A DNA stretch of 64,000 nt, taken from the NCBI RefSeq assembly GCF_002843425.1, contig NZ_NKXO01000004.1, forward strand, positions 1 through 64,000. The letters are read 5' to 3'. Positions 8,873 to 17,898 of this stretch are shown piece after piece. The stretch is from Raineya orbicola. Lineage in GTDB: Bacteria; Bacteroidota; Bacteroidia; Cytophagales; Thermonemataceae. The notes beneath the pieces are model-generated. The model saw nothing but the letters and a program-made list of their open reading frames with translations, made no database searches and was not told the origin of the DNA. How positions within the stretch are numbered: the stretch's first letter is position 1; each line of letters begins with the position of its first letter. A program made the position numbers and the translations under genes.

Positions 8873-10063
8873 TTACGCCAAAACTTGTTGTACTTTTTGG
8901 GCGGCTTCTTGAAGCGTAATCGCCGAATACACTTTCAAACCTGACTCATCAATAATTTTCGCTCCTTCTTGGGCATTTGTACCTTGCAAGCGTACAATAA
9001 TAGGCACATTGATGTTACCAATTTTTTTGTAAGCCTCCACTACCCCATTAGCAACCCTATCACAACGTACAATTCCTCCGAAAATGTTGATGAGAATAGC
9101 TTTTACGTTGGGGTCTTTGAGAATGATACGGAAACCAGCCTCCACGGTTTTTGCATTAGCTCCACCGCCTACATCAAGGAAATTAGCAGGTTCGCCACCC
9201 GAAAGTTTGATAATATCCATAGTCGCCATAGCAAGCCCTGCCCCATTTACCATACAACCTACATTTCCGTCCAGTTTTACGTAATTTAGGTCATTTTCGC
9301 CTGCTTCTACTTCCAGAGGATCTTCTTCCAAAATATCACGCATTTCGGCAAGGTCAGGGTGGCGGAAAAGGGAATTATCATCAAGATTTACTTTGCAATC
9401 TACGGCTAAAATTTTATTGTCAGAAGTTTTAAGTACTGGATTTACTTCAAACAAAGAGGCATCACTTTCCAAATAAGCCTTGTAAAGCGATTTAATGAAG
9501 GCAACCATTTCTTTATGAGCATTGCCCTCTAATCCCAAAGCAAAAGCAATTTTGCGAGCCTGAAAATCACGCAAACCTACACGCGTATCAATGTATTCTT
9601 TGATAATTTTTTCAGGGTGCTTTTCGGCTACTTCCTCAATATCCATACCCCCTTCGGTACTGGCAATAATCACATTCCGAGCAGTAGCTCTATCCAAAAG
9701 AATACTCATATAATACTCTTTGGGCTGGCTTTCGCCGGGATAATATACATCTTGGGCAATAAGTACCTTATGTACTTTTTTCCCTTCGGGACCTGTCTGA
9801 GGGGTTACAAGTTGCATTCCCAAGATTTTTTCAGAAATTTCGCGTACTTCGTCATAGTTTTTAGCCAGTTTCACACCGCCCCCTTTACCTCTACCCCCTG
9901 CGTGAATTTGTGCTTTTACTACAAACCAATTCGTACCTGTTTGGGCATTGAGTTGGCGGGCTACTTCTACGGCTTTGGAAGGTGTATCGGCTACAAAACC
10001 TTCTTGAATACGCACCCCATAGCGTTTTAATAATTCTTTGGCTTGATATTCGTGAATGTTCAT
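8873..10063 (-). CDS. sucC: Succinyl-CoA synthetase beta subunit (ADP-forming)
   Basis: The beta subunit of the TCA-cycle enzyme that interconverts succinyl-CoA and succinate with nucleotide phosphorylation. At 396 residues it matches the family length. It starts with the classic [17 protein letters not shown], then the ATP-grasp region [14 protein letters not shown] (50-63), the Mg-binding block FEVNPV (205-210), and the C-terminal [11 protein letters not shown] (326-336). The alpha subunit sucD is not in the window, so the two subunits are encoded apart. The gene is monocistronic here, with the dcd group starting about 70 nt away and a strong terminator downstream. Confidence 0.96.
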   Translation of the reverse strand: MNIHEYQAKELLKRYGVRIQEGFVADTPSKAVEVARQLNAQTGTNWFVVKAQIHAGGRGKGGGVKLAKNYDEVREISEKILGMQLVTPQTGPEGKKVHKVLIAQDVYYPGESQPKEYYMSILLDRATARNVIIASTEGGMDIEEVAEKHPEKIIKEYIDTRVGLRDFQARKIAFALGLEGNAHKEMVAFIKSLYKAYLESDASLFEVNPVLKTSDNKILAVDCKVNLDDNSLFRHPDLAEMRDILEEDPLEVEAGENDLNYVKLDGNVGCMVNGAGLAMATMDIIKLSGGEPANFLDVGGGANAKTVEAGFRIILKDPNVKAILINIFGGIVRCDRVANGVVEAYKKIGNINVPIIVRLQGTNAQEGAKIIDESGLKVYSAITLQEAAQKVQQVLA

Positions 10064-10134
10064 AAAAAAGACTTTTCGGTTTCAGGGAAAAAGATTCTGC
10101 ACGAAATTACAAGATTTTTTTGCAAAAAATCAAA

Positions 10135-10656
10135 TTATATCTCAAAATCTTTGTAAAGCAAGCTCGGCTGTACGCTCTGATTGTTCTGATACTTACCACT
10201 ATTGTATTTTTCAAATTCACCTTCCAAAGTATGATAGTAAATTTGACAAATTTCTACGCCTGCATATATGCGTATGGGCTGTACGCAAAAAATTTCCAAT
10301 GTCCAATAGCCTGCAAAACCAACATCTCCAAAACCCGCCGTAACGTGTATGAAAAGCCCCAAACGCCCCACCGAGCTTCGCCCCTCCAACATCGGAACAC
10401 AATTTTCGGTACGAGTGTATTCAATAGTTCTGCCCAAATACAATTTACCTGTTTCTAACACCAAACCCTCTTCGGGAATAGTGATAGAATGAAAACGATT
10501 AGGCTTTTTCATATCTAAAACAGGCTCATCATACACCAGCAGTTCGTTATGCAAACGCAAATTATAGCTATTGGGATTGAGCTGTTTAGGGTTGAAAGGT
10601 TCAATAAGAATCTCCTTACCCAATCTTTGTAAAATTTCTTTACCTGATAAAATCAT
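10135..10656 (-). CDS. dcd: dCTP deaminase
   Basis: A 173-residue trimeric dUTPase-fold enzyme that deaminates dCTP to dUTP for dTMP synthesis. The signature EGRSSVGRLG (91-100) and HVTAGFGDVGFAGYWTLE (104-121) are intact, including the catalytic glutamate (about E121). The C-terminal tail that closes over the nucleotide (SGKYQNNQSVQPS) is present. Whether it is monofunctional or a DCD-DUT bifunctional enzyme cannot be settled by eye. It is the last gene of a minus-strand run dinB, crotonase, FabH-like, dcd with gaps of about 12-80 nt. Confidence 0.93.
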   Translation of the reverse strand: MILSGKEILQRLGKEILIEPFNPKQLNPNSYNLRLHNELLVYDEPVLDMKKPNRFHSITIPEEGLVLETGKLYLGRTIEYTRTENCVPMLEGRSSVGRLGLFIHVTAGFGDVGFAGYWTLEIFCVQPIRIYAGVEICQIYYHTLEGEFEKYNSGKYQNNQSVQPSLLYKDFEI

Positions 10657-10668
10657 AGCTCCAAAAGT

Positions 10669-11625
10669 TTAATTATTCCAAAATTGAAGCAAAGCCGCTC
10701 CATACGAATATCCACCGCCAAATACACTCATTGCAATCAAATCATTCTGTTGAAATTTATGCTGATTTTCCCACAAGGCGATAGCACAGCCCGCACAACC
10801 CGTATTTCCCAAATATTCTACATTAGAAAGTAATTTTTCCAAAGGCAATTGTAAATTTTCAGCAACATTTAGGGAAATACGTTTATTAGCTTGGTGCGGT
10901 GCAAAATAAGCAATATCAGCAATATTTTTCTGATTACGCTCTAAAACTTTAAGCACTGCTTTACTCATATATTCGCAGGCGTGTAAAAATACATCTCTGC
11001 CATTATTCATCAAAAAACCTTCATTGACAGGTTTGAGAAAAACACTTTCATCAGCTTTACCCAAATTTCCTCCTCCTGCCGTAAAAATATCCAGAACTTC
11101 CATATAAGGCTGACTCAAGGGCTTTTCCTTGCTTACAAGCATCGCAACCGCTCCATCACCCCACAAATGCCCGCTGTTTTTATCGGTTTCGTCGCTGTAT
11201 GCCGTATTGTGGTCGGCGGCAATGAGCAGAGCTTTTGAGGATTTTTGCATAGCAAAATAGCCTTGCACCACTTCCAAAGCGTTCAAGAAAGAAGAGCAAG
11301 CCGTAGAAAGTGAAAGTACGGGAATATCACCAACTTGCAAGTAACGCTGTGCGGCGTGAGCTAACGTATGAATGGTATCATAAGGCGTGTAAGTAGCTCC
11401 TACTATCAAATCTATGTCTGTAAGTTTAATATGAGGAGTTTGTTCTAAATTCTTAATAGCCTTGATAGCCAAAATATTGGTATTTTCACTTTCAGATGCT
11501 TTTTTACGCGTATGTATGCCTGTGCGTGTGAGAAACCAGTCCTCACCTAATCCCATAATCTCACTGAAATAGCTATTATCAATAATTTTTTCAGGCAAAT
11601 AAGCACCTAAGCCTATAATATACAC
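10669..11625 (-). CDS. FabH-type 3-oxoacyl-ACP synthase III (GTG start)
   Basis: A thiolase-fold condensing enzyme that would prime fatty-acid or related acyl chains from an acyl-CoA and malonyl-ACP. Starting at GTG 11625 gives 318 residues, with the triad at about C110 (LSTACSSF), H244 (APHQANKR) and N274 (GNTGCAG). His and Asn fall at the same positions as in E. coli FabH (317 residues; C112, H244, N274). An in-frame ATG at 11691 would add 22 unlike residues. A weak -7 element lies between the two starts at about 11651. Clustering with a crotonase suggests a role outside the main fab operon, and a BioZ- or polyketide-like primer role is possible. Confidence 0.85.
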   Translation of the reverse strand: MYIIGLGAYLPEKIIDNSYFSEIMGLGEDWFLTRTGIHTRKKASESENTNILAIKAIKNLEQTPHIKLTDIDLIVGATYTPYDTIHTLAHAAQRYLQVGDIPVLSLSTACSSFLNALEVVQGYFAMQKSSKALLIAADHNTAYSDETDKNSGHLWGDGAVAMLVSKEKPLSQPYMEVLDIFTAGGGNLGKADESVFLKPVNEGFLMNNGRDVFLHACEYMSKAVLKVLERNQKNIADIAYFAPHQANKRISLNVAENLQLPLEKLLSNVEYLGNTGCAGCAIALWENQHKFQQNDLIAMSVFGGGYSYGAALLQFWNN

Positions 11626-11650
11626 TTCAAAATAAGTTTTTGATTGCGTT

Positions 11651-11659
11651 GCAAAAATT
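11651..11659 (-). promoter_or_regulatory. Possible -7 element before the GTG start of the FabH-like gene
   Basis: On the minus strand AATTTTTGC matches TAnnTTTGC at 8 of 9 positions, 26 nt upstream of GTG 11625 and downstream of the ATG at 11691. It is weak alone but agrees with the GTG start. Confidence 0.3.
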
Positions 11660-11702
11660 AAATTTAAAGGGTTTAGGGGTTCTAATACCACTAATTTTTT
11701 AA

Positions 11703-12485
11703 TTATTTTCCTGTAAATTTGGCTTCCCTTTTTTCTAAAAATGCTGAAGTTCCTTCTTTGAAATCTTCTGTACGAGTAGCTTTTTGGAAAGCATTTGCTT
11801 CTGCCTGATAGCCCACTTCGTTGTAAGTACCAGCATTGGTTGCGGTAATGATAAGTTCTATTGCCGAAGGGCTATTTTTGAGCATTTTTTGGAGTAACTC
11901 TTTGGCTTTTTGTAAAAGGGCATTTTTATCAGGTAAAACATAATTTACCAAATGCCAATGCAGAGCTTCTTGTGCCGAAATCATTTCGCCTGTAAGCATC
12001 ATTTCAAGAGCTTTGGCTTTCCCCACAATTTGTGGCATACGTTGCGTACCCCCATAACCGGGCAAGATGCCTAACTTTACTTCGGGTAAGCCAAACTTGG
12101 CATTTTCGCTTGCCAAGCGAATATGGCAAGCCATAGCAATTTCACAACCTCCTCCCAAAGCAAAACCATTTACCGCCGCAATCACAGGCTTGGGGCAATT
12201 TTCTATCGCCAAAAAGATTTCTTGACCTGCTTCGGCAAATTTGCGGCTATTTACTTCGGTGAGTTGAGCTATTTCGCTTATATCAGCACCCGCCACAAAA
12301 GCTTTCTCGCCTGCTCCCGTCAGAATTACCCCTTTGATGTCCTCATCATCATAAATCGCCTGAAAAGCCTCTTTGAGTTCATTCAAGGTTTCAGTATTGA
12401 GTGCATTGAGCTTGCTTTCTCGGTTAATGGTAAGCGTAAGAATACCATTTTCCAATACCCAAAGTAAATTGTTAAAAACTTTCAT
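11703..12485 (-). CDS. Enoyl-CoA hydratase/isomerase (crotonase family)
   Basis: A 260-residue crotonase, the standard length. The oxyanion-hole segment AFVAGADISE (62-71), the second oxyanion glycine in ALGGGCEIAMA, and both catalytic glutamates (E115 in GGGCEIA and E135 in FGLPEVKLGI) are all present. This pattern supports true hydration of 2-enoyl-CoA rather than a decarboxylase or dehalogenase. It probably acts in fatty-acid or branched-chain acyl-CoA breakdown in the cytoplasm. It lies between the FabH-like gene and a DinB gene in one run. Chain-length preference cannot be read from the sequence. Confidence 0.92.
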   Translation of the reverse strand: MKVFNNLLWVLENGILTLTINRESKLNALNTETLNELKEAFQAIYDDEDIKGVILTGAGEKAFVAGADISEIAQLTEVNSRKFAEAGQEIFLAIENCPKPVIAAVNGFALGGGCEIAMACHIRLASENAKFGLPEVKLGILPGYGGTQRMPQIVGKAKALEMMLTGEMISAQEALHWHLVNYVLPDKNALLQKAKELLQKMLKNSPSAIELIITATNAGTYNEVGYQAEANAFQKATRTEDFKEGTSAFLEKREAKFTGK

Positions 12486-12503
12486 TGCTTTTGTTTTTTT
12501 GAA

Positions 12504-13022
12504 CTACAAATATTTTGTTTGAATTTGATGTGTATGGTGAATTTCGTGTCCTGCTATCATTGCCGCCAGAGCCCTTACCGAAACAGGGAAGTTATTGGCA
12601 TTGCCCACTATGGCAAGTGTTTCAGAAGGCAAATGGGCAAAAAGTGAAATAGTAGATTTTCTAACTGCCTCAAACTCCTCTAAAATACTTTGTAGAGAAC
12701 GCTTCTGTGCTTGCGAATTACGAACATAAGCATCTTGGTCAAACCCAGGTAGAGCTTGCAGTTCTCCACGAGCAAAAGCCATCGCCCTGTACGAAAGCAC
12801 CCTTTCGGAATCAACTATGTGCAATAGTACCTCTTTGATAGTCCATTTATCAGGTGCATACGAAAAATTGGCTTTTTCTTCGCTAATCTGGCTGTAAAAT
12901 TGCTTACAAAATTCTAAACGCTCTTGTAAGGCGAAAAGAATATCATCACTTTTCAAGTGTTTCAGATATGTTTCGGCATAAGGTGGGTATTCACTGATAG
13001 ATAGTTGTGCTGTAAAATTCAT
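12504..13022 (-). CDS. DinB-family four-helix protein (putative metalloenzyme)
   Basis: A 172-residue protein from the ATG at 13022; an in-frame ATG at 13061 would add a basic 13-residue leader unlike the family. The DinB fold is indicated by the helix containing DKWTIKEVLLHIVDSERV and the closing GHEIHHTHQI, which supply the three histidines that normally bind a divalent metal. Members include bacillithiol- or mycothiol-dependent transferases and uncharacterised stress proteins. The substrate is unknown. It is the first gene of the run leading to crotonase, FabH-like and dcd, and a second DinB-type gene occurs at 32762. Confidence 0.8.
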   Translation of the reverse strand: MNFTAQLSISEYPPYAETYLKHLKSDDILFALQERLEFCKQFYSQISEEKANFSYAPDKWTIKEVLLHIVDSERVLSYRAMAFARGELQALPGFDQDAYVRNSQAQKRSLQSILEEFEAVRKSTISLFAHLPSETLAIVGNANNFPVSVRALAAMIAGHEIHHTHQIQTKYL

Positions 13023-13145
13023 AAATAAACCGAATTTGGTGCGAAATACAAATTTTTTCAATGAAAAAAATTATTTTTGAGGCAAAGTTAGAACTTTCAG
13101 ACAAATTTCCTACATTTCAAGGGTAAAAACAATATCTCCAATTTT

Positions 13146-15119
13146 ATGAAATTTATTTTTTCTTTTGTGGGTTTTTGGTGGTGTTTGGTGGCTTATTCAC
13201 AAAATATTCAATGGGCGAGCAAAATAATTGCTGTATCTTCGGAAAAAAAATCCACTTCGGGAAAGCAGTACAAAGCTGAACAAGCACTCGGCAAACCCAA
13301 TGTTTTGCCAGCCTTTCAGAATAGCCCCTGTGCTTGGTCGCCACAAGAAGCCAACAACAGCAAAAAAGATGAGTTCATTCACGTTGGTTTTGCTAACCCT
13401 ATGAGTATCAAACAGGTTTTAGTAGCAGAAAGTTTTAATGCAGGAGCTATTTCACAAATTTTTGCTTATGATGACACGGGGAAAGAGTATCTGATTTACA
13501 AAAATCCACAAGTAGCTCCCGCAGGCAAAGGCAGATTGTTCAGTTTGGCTGTTCCTCAAACACCTTACTCGGTAGTTTCTTTGAAAATTACCTTGCAAAC
13601 GGGAAAAGTAACTGGGGAAAATCAAATTGACGCTATAGGCATTTCGGATAGTGATGCACCTATAGAAATCAAACCCAATTTAGGAAAAAATGAAGTGCAG
13701 TTCAATTCAGAGCCTTTAAGTGGTATCAATTCGCAATATTTAGAAGCCAATCCCGTAGTCTTGCCAAGTGGTAAAGGTATTTATTTCACTCGTCTCAATC
13801 ACCCTGAAAATATTAAAGACACCATAGACGGCAAAATGGTCTATAAGCAAGATATCTGGTATGCCGAACTTGATGACAAAGGCAATGCCTATAATCCTAT
13901 AAATATTGGTGAGCCACTCAACAACCGACAACACAATGCCGCTTTTACCATTGCTCTCGACGAAAGCTATATGCTTCTGAACAACAAGTACTTACCCGAT
14001 GGCAGACTTGAAAAAGGGCTTTCTATTACATACAAAACACCCGAAGGTAAGTGGGGAAAGCCCGAAATTTTAGAAATTGAAGGCTTTGAAAGTAAAAGTG
14101 AATTCAACGAATACACTTTAAACTCTGATGGCAAAGTGCTTATTATTTCCACAGAAGCCTCTAATACTTTGGGAGGCAATGATTTATATGTAGCTTTTCG
14201 CAAAGATAACAAAAGTTTTGGCAAACCTATTCATTTAGGCAATATCATCAACTCGGTGGCAGATGAAGCTACCCCTTATCTGGACAATGACGGCAAAACG
14301 CTGTATTTTTCTTCCAATGGATTTTCGGGCTATGGTAGTTTTGATATTTTCCTAACTAAACGCCTTGACGATACTTGGCTAAACTGGAGCGAACCCGAAA
14401 ATCTGGGAAACAAAATCAATACCGAAGGAATGGACATCTATTTCGCCAAACAAGGCAATTTTGGCTATCATAGCTCACGCGGCGATATTTACAGAACCCG
14501 AATGGTAGAGCCAATGCTTGTACTAAAAGGTAGAACCCTCAATGAAAAAACACAAGAACTTATTCCTGCTCACCTCATTATACAAGAAATCAACGATAAC
14601 CCCAAATCACTGGAAAACCCCAATGGTAAGTTCAATACAAGTCTGAAAATTGGCAAAAAATATAAAATCAGTGCCGAATTGCAAGGGTTTTTCCCACAAG
14701 AAATCACCATTGATGCCACTACCATTAGCGAATATACCGAAATGGAAAAAGATATTTTACTCAAACCTATGGAAAAAGATGCTACCTTACGCCTGAATAA
14801 CATATTTTTTGCCCAAGGTGAAGCGGTACTTATGCCCGAATCCTATCCTGAATTAGATGAGCTTGCCAAAGTAATGAAGAAAAATCCAAAAATGCGAATA
14901 CAATTAGAGGGACATACTGAAATTTATGGCAATAAGAAGTCTTTGAAAAAACTTTCTTTGGAGCGAACCTTGGCTATCAGAGATTATCTTGTAAAAAAAG
15001 GAATTTCTAAAAGTCGTATTCAATGCATCGGTTATGGGGCAGAACGCCCTCTTACTTCCGAAGATACCGAACAAGCTCGCCGCCTCAACAGACGAGTAGA
15101 ACTCAAAATTTTGCAATAA
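13146..15119 (+). CDS. Exported PD40 propeller-OmpA fusion protein
   Basis: A 657-residue envelope protein. It has a signal peptide (about 1-18), an N-terminal region like a discoidin-type beta-sandwich (about 30-175), PD40-type propeller repeats (about 190-440, for example ATPYLDNDGKTLYFSSNGF), and a carboxypeptidase-regulatory-like strand domain (about 455-540). The C-terminal OmpA domain (about 545-655) shows the peptidoglycan-binding pattern QLEGHTEIYG, LSLERTLAIRDYL and ARRLNRRVEL. The order resembles PorE of the type IX secretion system, but the TPR part of PorE is absent. It probably anchors an outer-membrane assembly to peptidoglycan. It is transcribed alone, divergently from the DinB gene. 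Confidence 0.85.
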   Translation: MKFIFSFVGFWWCLVAYSQNIQWASKIIAVSSEKKSTSGKQYKAEQALGKPNVLPAFQNSPCAWSPQEANNSKKDEFIHVGFANPMSIKQVLVAESFNAGAISQIFAYDDTGKEYLIYKNPQVAPAGKGRLFSLAVPQTPYSVVSLKITLQTGKVTGENQIDAIGISDSDAPIEIKPNLGKNEVQFNSEPLSGINSQYLEANPVVLPSGKGIYFTRLNHPENIKDTIDGKMVYKQDIWYAELDDKGNAYNPINIGEPLNNRQHNAAFTIALDESYMLLNNKYLPDGRLEKGLSITYKTPEGKWGKPEILEIEGFESKSEFNEYTLNSDGKVLIISTEASNTLGGNDLYVAFRKDNKSFGKPIHLGNIINSVADEATPYLDNDGKTLYFSSNGFSGYGSFDIFLTKRLDDTWLNWSEPENLGNKINTEGMDIYFAKQGNFGYHSSRGDIYRTRMVEPMLVLKGRTLNEKTQELIPAHLIIQEINDNPKSLENPNGKFNTSLKIGKKYKISAELQGFFPQEITIDATTISEYTEMEKDILLKPMEKDATLRLNNIFFAQGEAVLMPESYPELDELAKVMKKNPKMRIQLEGHTEIYGNKKSLKKLSLERTLAIRDYLVKKGISKSRIQCIGYGAERPLTSEDTEQARRLNRRVELKILQ

Positions 15120-15244
15120 CTAAGCCCCAAATAAATATCTTAATTCCAATCTAGATAACCTTACACCACTAATAAAAAACAAGCGACAACATCATTCTAT
15201 CTTAAAATGATATTGCCGCTATTATGCTATTTGAAGGAATTGAT

Positions 15245-15577
15245 TTACTTTTTTTCAGCTTTGGGTTTATTGCCATCTTGTTGGGCAGGTGTTTTGGCTG
15301 TATCAGCAGGGGCGGGCGTGCCGTCTTGCAGATTAGAGCCATTGGATACACTAAAAAACTTTTCACGAATAGCTTTGGTGCGTTTAGCGGCGTTGGGGTC
15401 ATCGGGGTATTGCTGACGCAACTGACGAGCCGAATCGCCTTTTGCACCATATACATAAATATCGCCTTCGCGTACATCTCTTATTTTTTTCAAGTCCGAA
15501 TTGTTGTATTGGTCTAAATTACAAGCACTCAAAGCCAGCACAGCCAAAAGAGCAAATTTTTGTATCAAGAATTTCAT
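15245..15577 (-). CDS. Small hypothetical lipoprotein
   Basis: A 110-residue protein with a lipoprotein signal (lipobox LSAC, cysteine about residue 19). A short charged domain follows, containing DIYVYGAKGDSARQLRQQYP, and then a low-complexity tail rich in Pro, Ala, Lys and Asp. No known domain was recognised. The tail looks like a spacer that could reach through the periplasm. It lies 44 nt upstream of the GT2 gene's stop on the same strand and may be read as part of that unit. Confidence 0.7.
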   Translation of the reverse strand: MKFLIQKFALLAVLALSACNLDQYNNSDLKKIRDVREGDIYVYGAKGDSARQLRQQYPDDPNAAKRTKAIREKFFSVSNGSNLQDGTPAPADTAKTPAQQDGNKPKAEKK

Positions 15578-15621
15578 AAGGCAAAATTTTAGTTTTTTCG
15601 CAAGGCAAAACTATGCTTTTT

Positions 15622-16623
15622 TTAATTTTGTTGCAAAAAAAATCTATTTTTTTCACGCAACTTTCGCCCAAATTCCTGTAAAAAACCTATTCCATAACTG
15701 ATAAGTTGAATAAATACCGCCCAAACACTCATTAAAGCTATTTTGAAACTTTTATTTTTCTGCAAGGCATCAAAAAATATAAGCAATTTGTAAAAACCTA
15801 ACACTATCAGCGAAAGCCAAGCCAACGGCTGAAAAACAAGCATTTGCAAAGGAATAGAAAATAAAAACAACACAAAAGCCGCAGGAAAAAAATGCACCAA
15901 CTTGATTTCTTCGGGGTGAAAGCGGCTGATATTGATACGCCCTCTGCCAAAAAAATGTAATTGTTTGAAAAATTGTTTGAAAGTAGTTCGGCGTTTATGA
16001 TACACAAAAGCATCAGGAATAAGCCCCACTCGGAAACCATTTTTTTCAATACGAATGCTAAACTCAATATCTTCGCCCATACGCGTAATAATGTAGCCTC
16101 CTGTTTTTTCAAAAACCTCTCTTGAAATCCCCATATTAAAACTGCGAGGGCGAAACCTTTCTGCCGATTTTTTATTGCCACGTATGCCTCCTGTGGAAAA
16201 AAGCGAAGTCATTGCATAACTGATGGCTTTTTGCGTGTCTGTAAAACTTTCGTGAGCGGTATCGGGTCCGCCGTAAGCATCTAAATAGTTTTTTTGCAAA
16301 AAATCATAAACATTTTGCAAATAATTCGGTGGCACTATGCAATCTGAATCAAATACGATAAAATACTCGCCTCGGGCTTGTTGATAGCCAAAATTTCTCG
16401 TAAAACCTTGCCCCACGTTTTCTGCCCTATCAAAATAACGAATAGGCAGTTTTTCCTTGAAACTATCAACTATTTTATCCGATTTTTGCTTTGAACCATC
16501 GTCTATTACAATGATTTCCCAAGAAATTTTTTCTTTATCAAAAACTTGTTCTGTAAGCGACTGCAAAAGCTCGCCTAACTCATCAGGGCGATTATAGACA
16601 GGTATAATTATGGAAAAAAACAC
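15622..16623 (-). CDS. Glycosyltransferase family 2
   Basis: A 333-residue GT-A fold glycosyltransferase. The N-terminal SIIIPVYNRPDEL, the nucleotide-sugar-binding IDDGS and the metal-binding DSD in VFDSDCIVPP are clear. RMGEDIEFSIRI fits the acceptor-site ED motif. The C-terminal third has two or three hydrophobic segments (from about HFFPAAFVLFLF), so the enzyme should sit on the inner membrane and build cell-surface glycans. Donor and acceptor are not predictable. It follows the M28 peptidase gene by 19 nt and is probably co-transcribed with it. Confidence 0.9.
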   Translation of the reverse strand: MFFSIIIPVYNRPDELGELLQSLTEQVFDKEKISWEIIVIDDGSKQKSDKIVDSFKEKLPIRYFDRAENVGQGFTRNFGYQQARGEYFIVFDSDCIVPPNYLQNVYDFLQKNYLDAYGGPDTAHESFTDTQKAISYAMTSLFSTGGIRGNKKSAERFRPRSFNMGISREVFEKTGGYIITRMGEDIEFSIRIEKNGFRVGLIPDAFVYHKRRTTFKQFFKQLHFFGRGRINISRFHPEEIKLVHFFPAAFVLFLFSIPLQMLVFQPLAWLSLIVLGFYKLLIFFDALQKNKSFKIALMSVWAVFIQLISYGIGFLQEFGRKLREKNRFFLQQN

Positions 16624-16642
16624 GTTACAACTTGTTTGAACT

Positions 16643-17725
16643 TTAATTTCTATCGGTTTTATCTATACGTAGGCGTTGCTCTTTGTTGGCAAGTTCCCAA
16701 GCCGTAAGGAATATGAGCTGCCCAATTTTTGACATTTTGGCATAACGGATTTTTTCGGGCGTATCGGTAGGTTGATGATAGTCGGCGTGTAAGCCACTGA
16801 AATAGAAAATGATAGGAATATTCTTTTTGGCAAAGTTGTAGTGGTCGGAGCGATAGTAGAGCATTTCGGGGTGAGAGGGGTCGTTGTATGTGTAATCCAA
16901 GATGATTTTCGTATATTTATCATTCACAGCCTTTTGTAAGCTATCTAGTTCCGTTGAAACTTTATCAGAACCAATGAGATAAACATAGTTTTCGTTCTTT
17001 TTTTTCTCGTAAGTTTTATCAATTCTGCCAATCATATCTATATTCAAATCTACAATAGTTTTTTCCAAAGGGAACAAAGGCTCAAAATCTGCATAATATC
17101 TTGACCCTAAAAGCCCAACTTCTTCAGCGGAAACAAGTAAAAATACAATACTTCGGCGAGGTGAAAAACCCGCTTTCTGTGCAAGCATAAAGGCTTCTGC
17201 TATTTCTAAAATAGTGGAAGTTCCCGAACCATTATCGTCTGCTCCAAAATAAATTTTCCCCCCTTGTACGCCTTCGTGGTCGTAATGCCCCGAAATGATG
17301 ATATATTCATCTTTTTTATCTGTTCCTTCAATCCAACCTACAACGTTTTCTGTTTCAGCGATAGGTAGTTTTTCACGATTATTTTCGGTAACGCCTCCGT
17401 GCAAGCTATAAAACCAACCTGAAATCACCACTTTGAAGGGTTGCAAATACGGATTTTTTTTATTTTTCGGATTGGCAGGTTTCAAACCTATTCGCTTCAT
17501 TTCATTAGTAAGATATAAAGCGGCTTTTTTCTGCCCTTTGGTTGCTGTTTTTCTACCTTCCATTTCCGCTGATGCTAATTTGAAAAGGTGTTTTTGCAAA
17601 TCTTTTTCGGTAATGGTTTTAGAAAAATACGCTGCCGCAGTATCAGATACAACTGCCTGACCGCTATTCTGAGAGAAAACCAGTGCTGGCAAAAACAAAA
17701 ACCAAAAGCAATAAAAAAATTTCAT
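16643..17725 (-). CDS. Exported M28-family zinc metallopeptidase
   Basis: A protein of 360 residues from the ATG at 17725, which begins with a signal peptide (MKFFYCFWFLFLPALVFSQ). An in-frame upstream start at 17764 would overlap the likely promoter. Zinc ligands and catalytic residues follow the M28 order: H147 (SGHYDHEG), D163 (GADDNGSG), E201-E202 (SAEEVGLLGS), D230 (NIDMIG) and a final His in YRSDHYNF. M28 enzymes are mostly aminopeptidases or carboxypeptidases acting outside the cytoplasm. It heads a minus-strand unit with the GT2 and small lipoprotein genes, divergent from sdhC. Confidence 0.9.
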   Translation of the reverse strand: MKFFYCFWFLFLPALVFSQNSGQAVVSDTAAAYFSKTITEKDLQKHLFKLASAEMEGRKTATKGQKKAALYLTNEMKRIGLKPANPKNKKNPYLQPFKVVISGWFYSLHGGVTENNREKLPIAETENVVGWIEGTDKKDEYIIISGHYDHEGVQGGKIYFGADDNGSGTSTILEIAEAFMLAQKAGFSPRRSIVFLLVSAEEVGLLGSRYYADFEPLFPLEKTIVDLNIDMIGRIDKTYEKKKNENYVYLIGSDKVSTELDSLQKAVNDKYTKIILDYTYNDPSHPEMLYYRSDHYNFAKKNIPIIFYFSGLHADYHQPTDTPEKIRYAKMSKIGQLIFLTAWELANKEQRLRIDKTDRN

Positions 17726-17752
17726 AGAAAAGCGGAAAATGTTAATTTTGTG

Positions 17753-17761
17753 GCAAATTAA
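17753..17761 (-). promoter_or_regulatory. Possible -7 element for the M28 peptidase gene
   Basis: On the minus strand TTAATTTGC matches TAnnTTTGC at 8 of 9 positions, 27 nt upstream of the ATG at 17725. No well-spaced TTG was found. Confidence 0.3.
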
Positions 17762-17799
17762 CAAAAACTTTACAAAAATTGAAAAAAAACTTGTCTGTA

Positions 17800-17830
17800 T
17801 TGGTTTCTTTTCAGATATTCGCTAACTTTG
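17800..17830 (+). promoter_or_regulatory. Promoter of the sdhC-mntA-hepT-sdhA unit
   Basis: TTG (17800-17802), a 20-nt spacer, then TAACTTTG (17823-17830) exactly match the Bacteroidota housekeeping promoter. The sdhC ATG is 68 nt downstream. Confidence 0.7.
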
Positions 17831-17898
17831 AACTTGCATTTATAGAAACATTTTTTATGCACAAATAGTAATTAAACCAAAACAAAAACCTAAATCTT

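Noticed and set aside
9617-10030. A 137-codon open frame antisense to sucC
   Set aside because: It is wholly inside strongly conserved sucC, has no recognisable protein features, and arises from codon bias on the other strand.
13072-13079. TATTTTTG as a promoter -7 element for the PD40-OmpA gene
   Set aside because: It matches TAnnTTTG but has no TTG at 19-23 nt upstream and lies in very AT-rich sequence where such matches are common.
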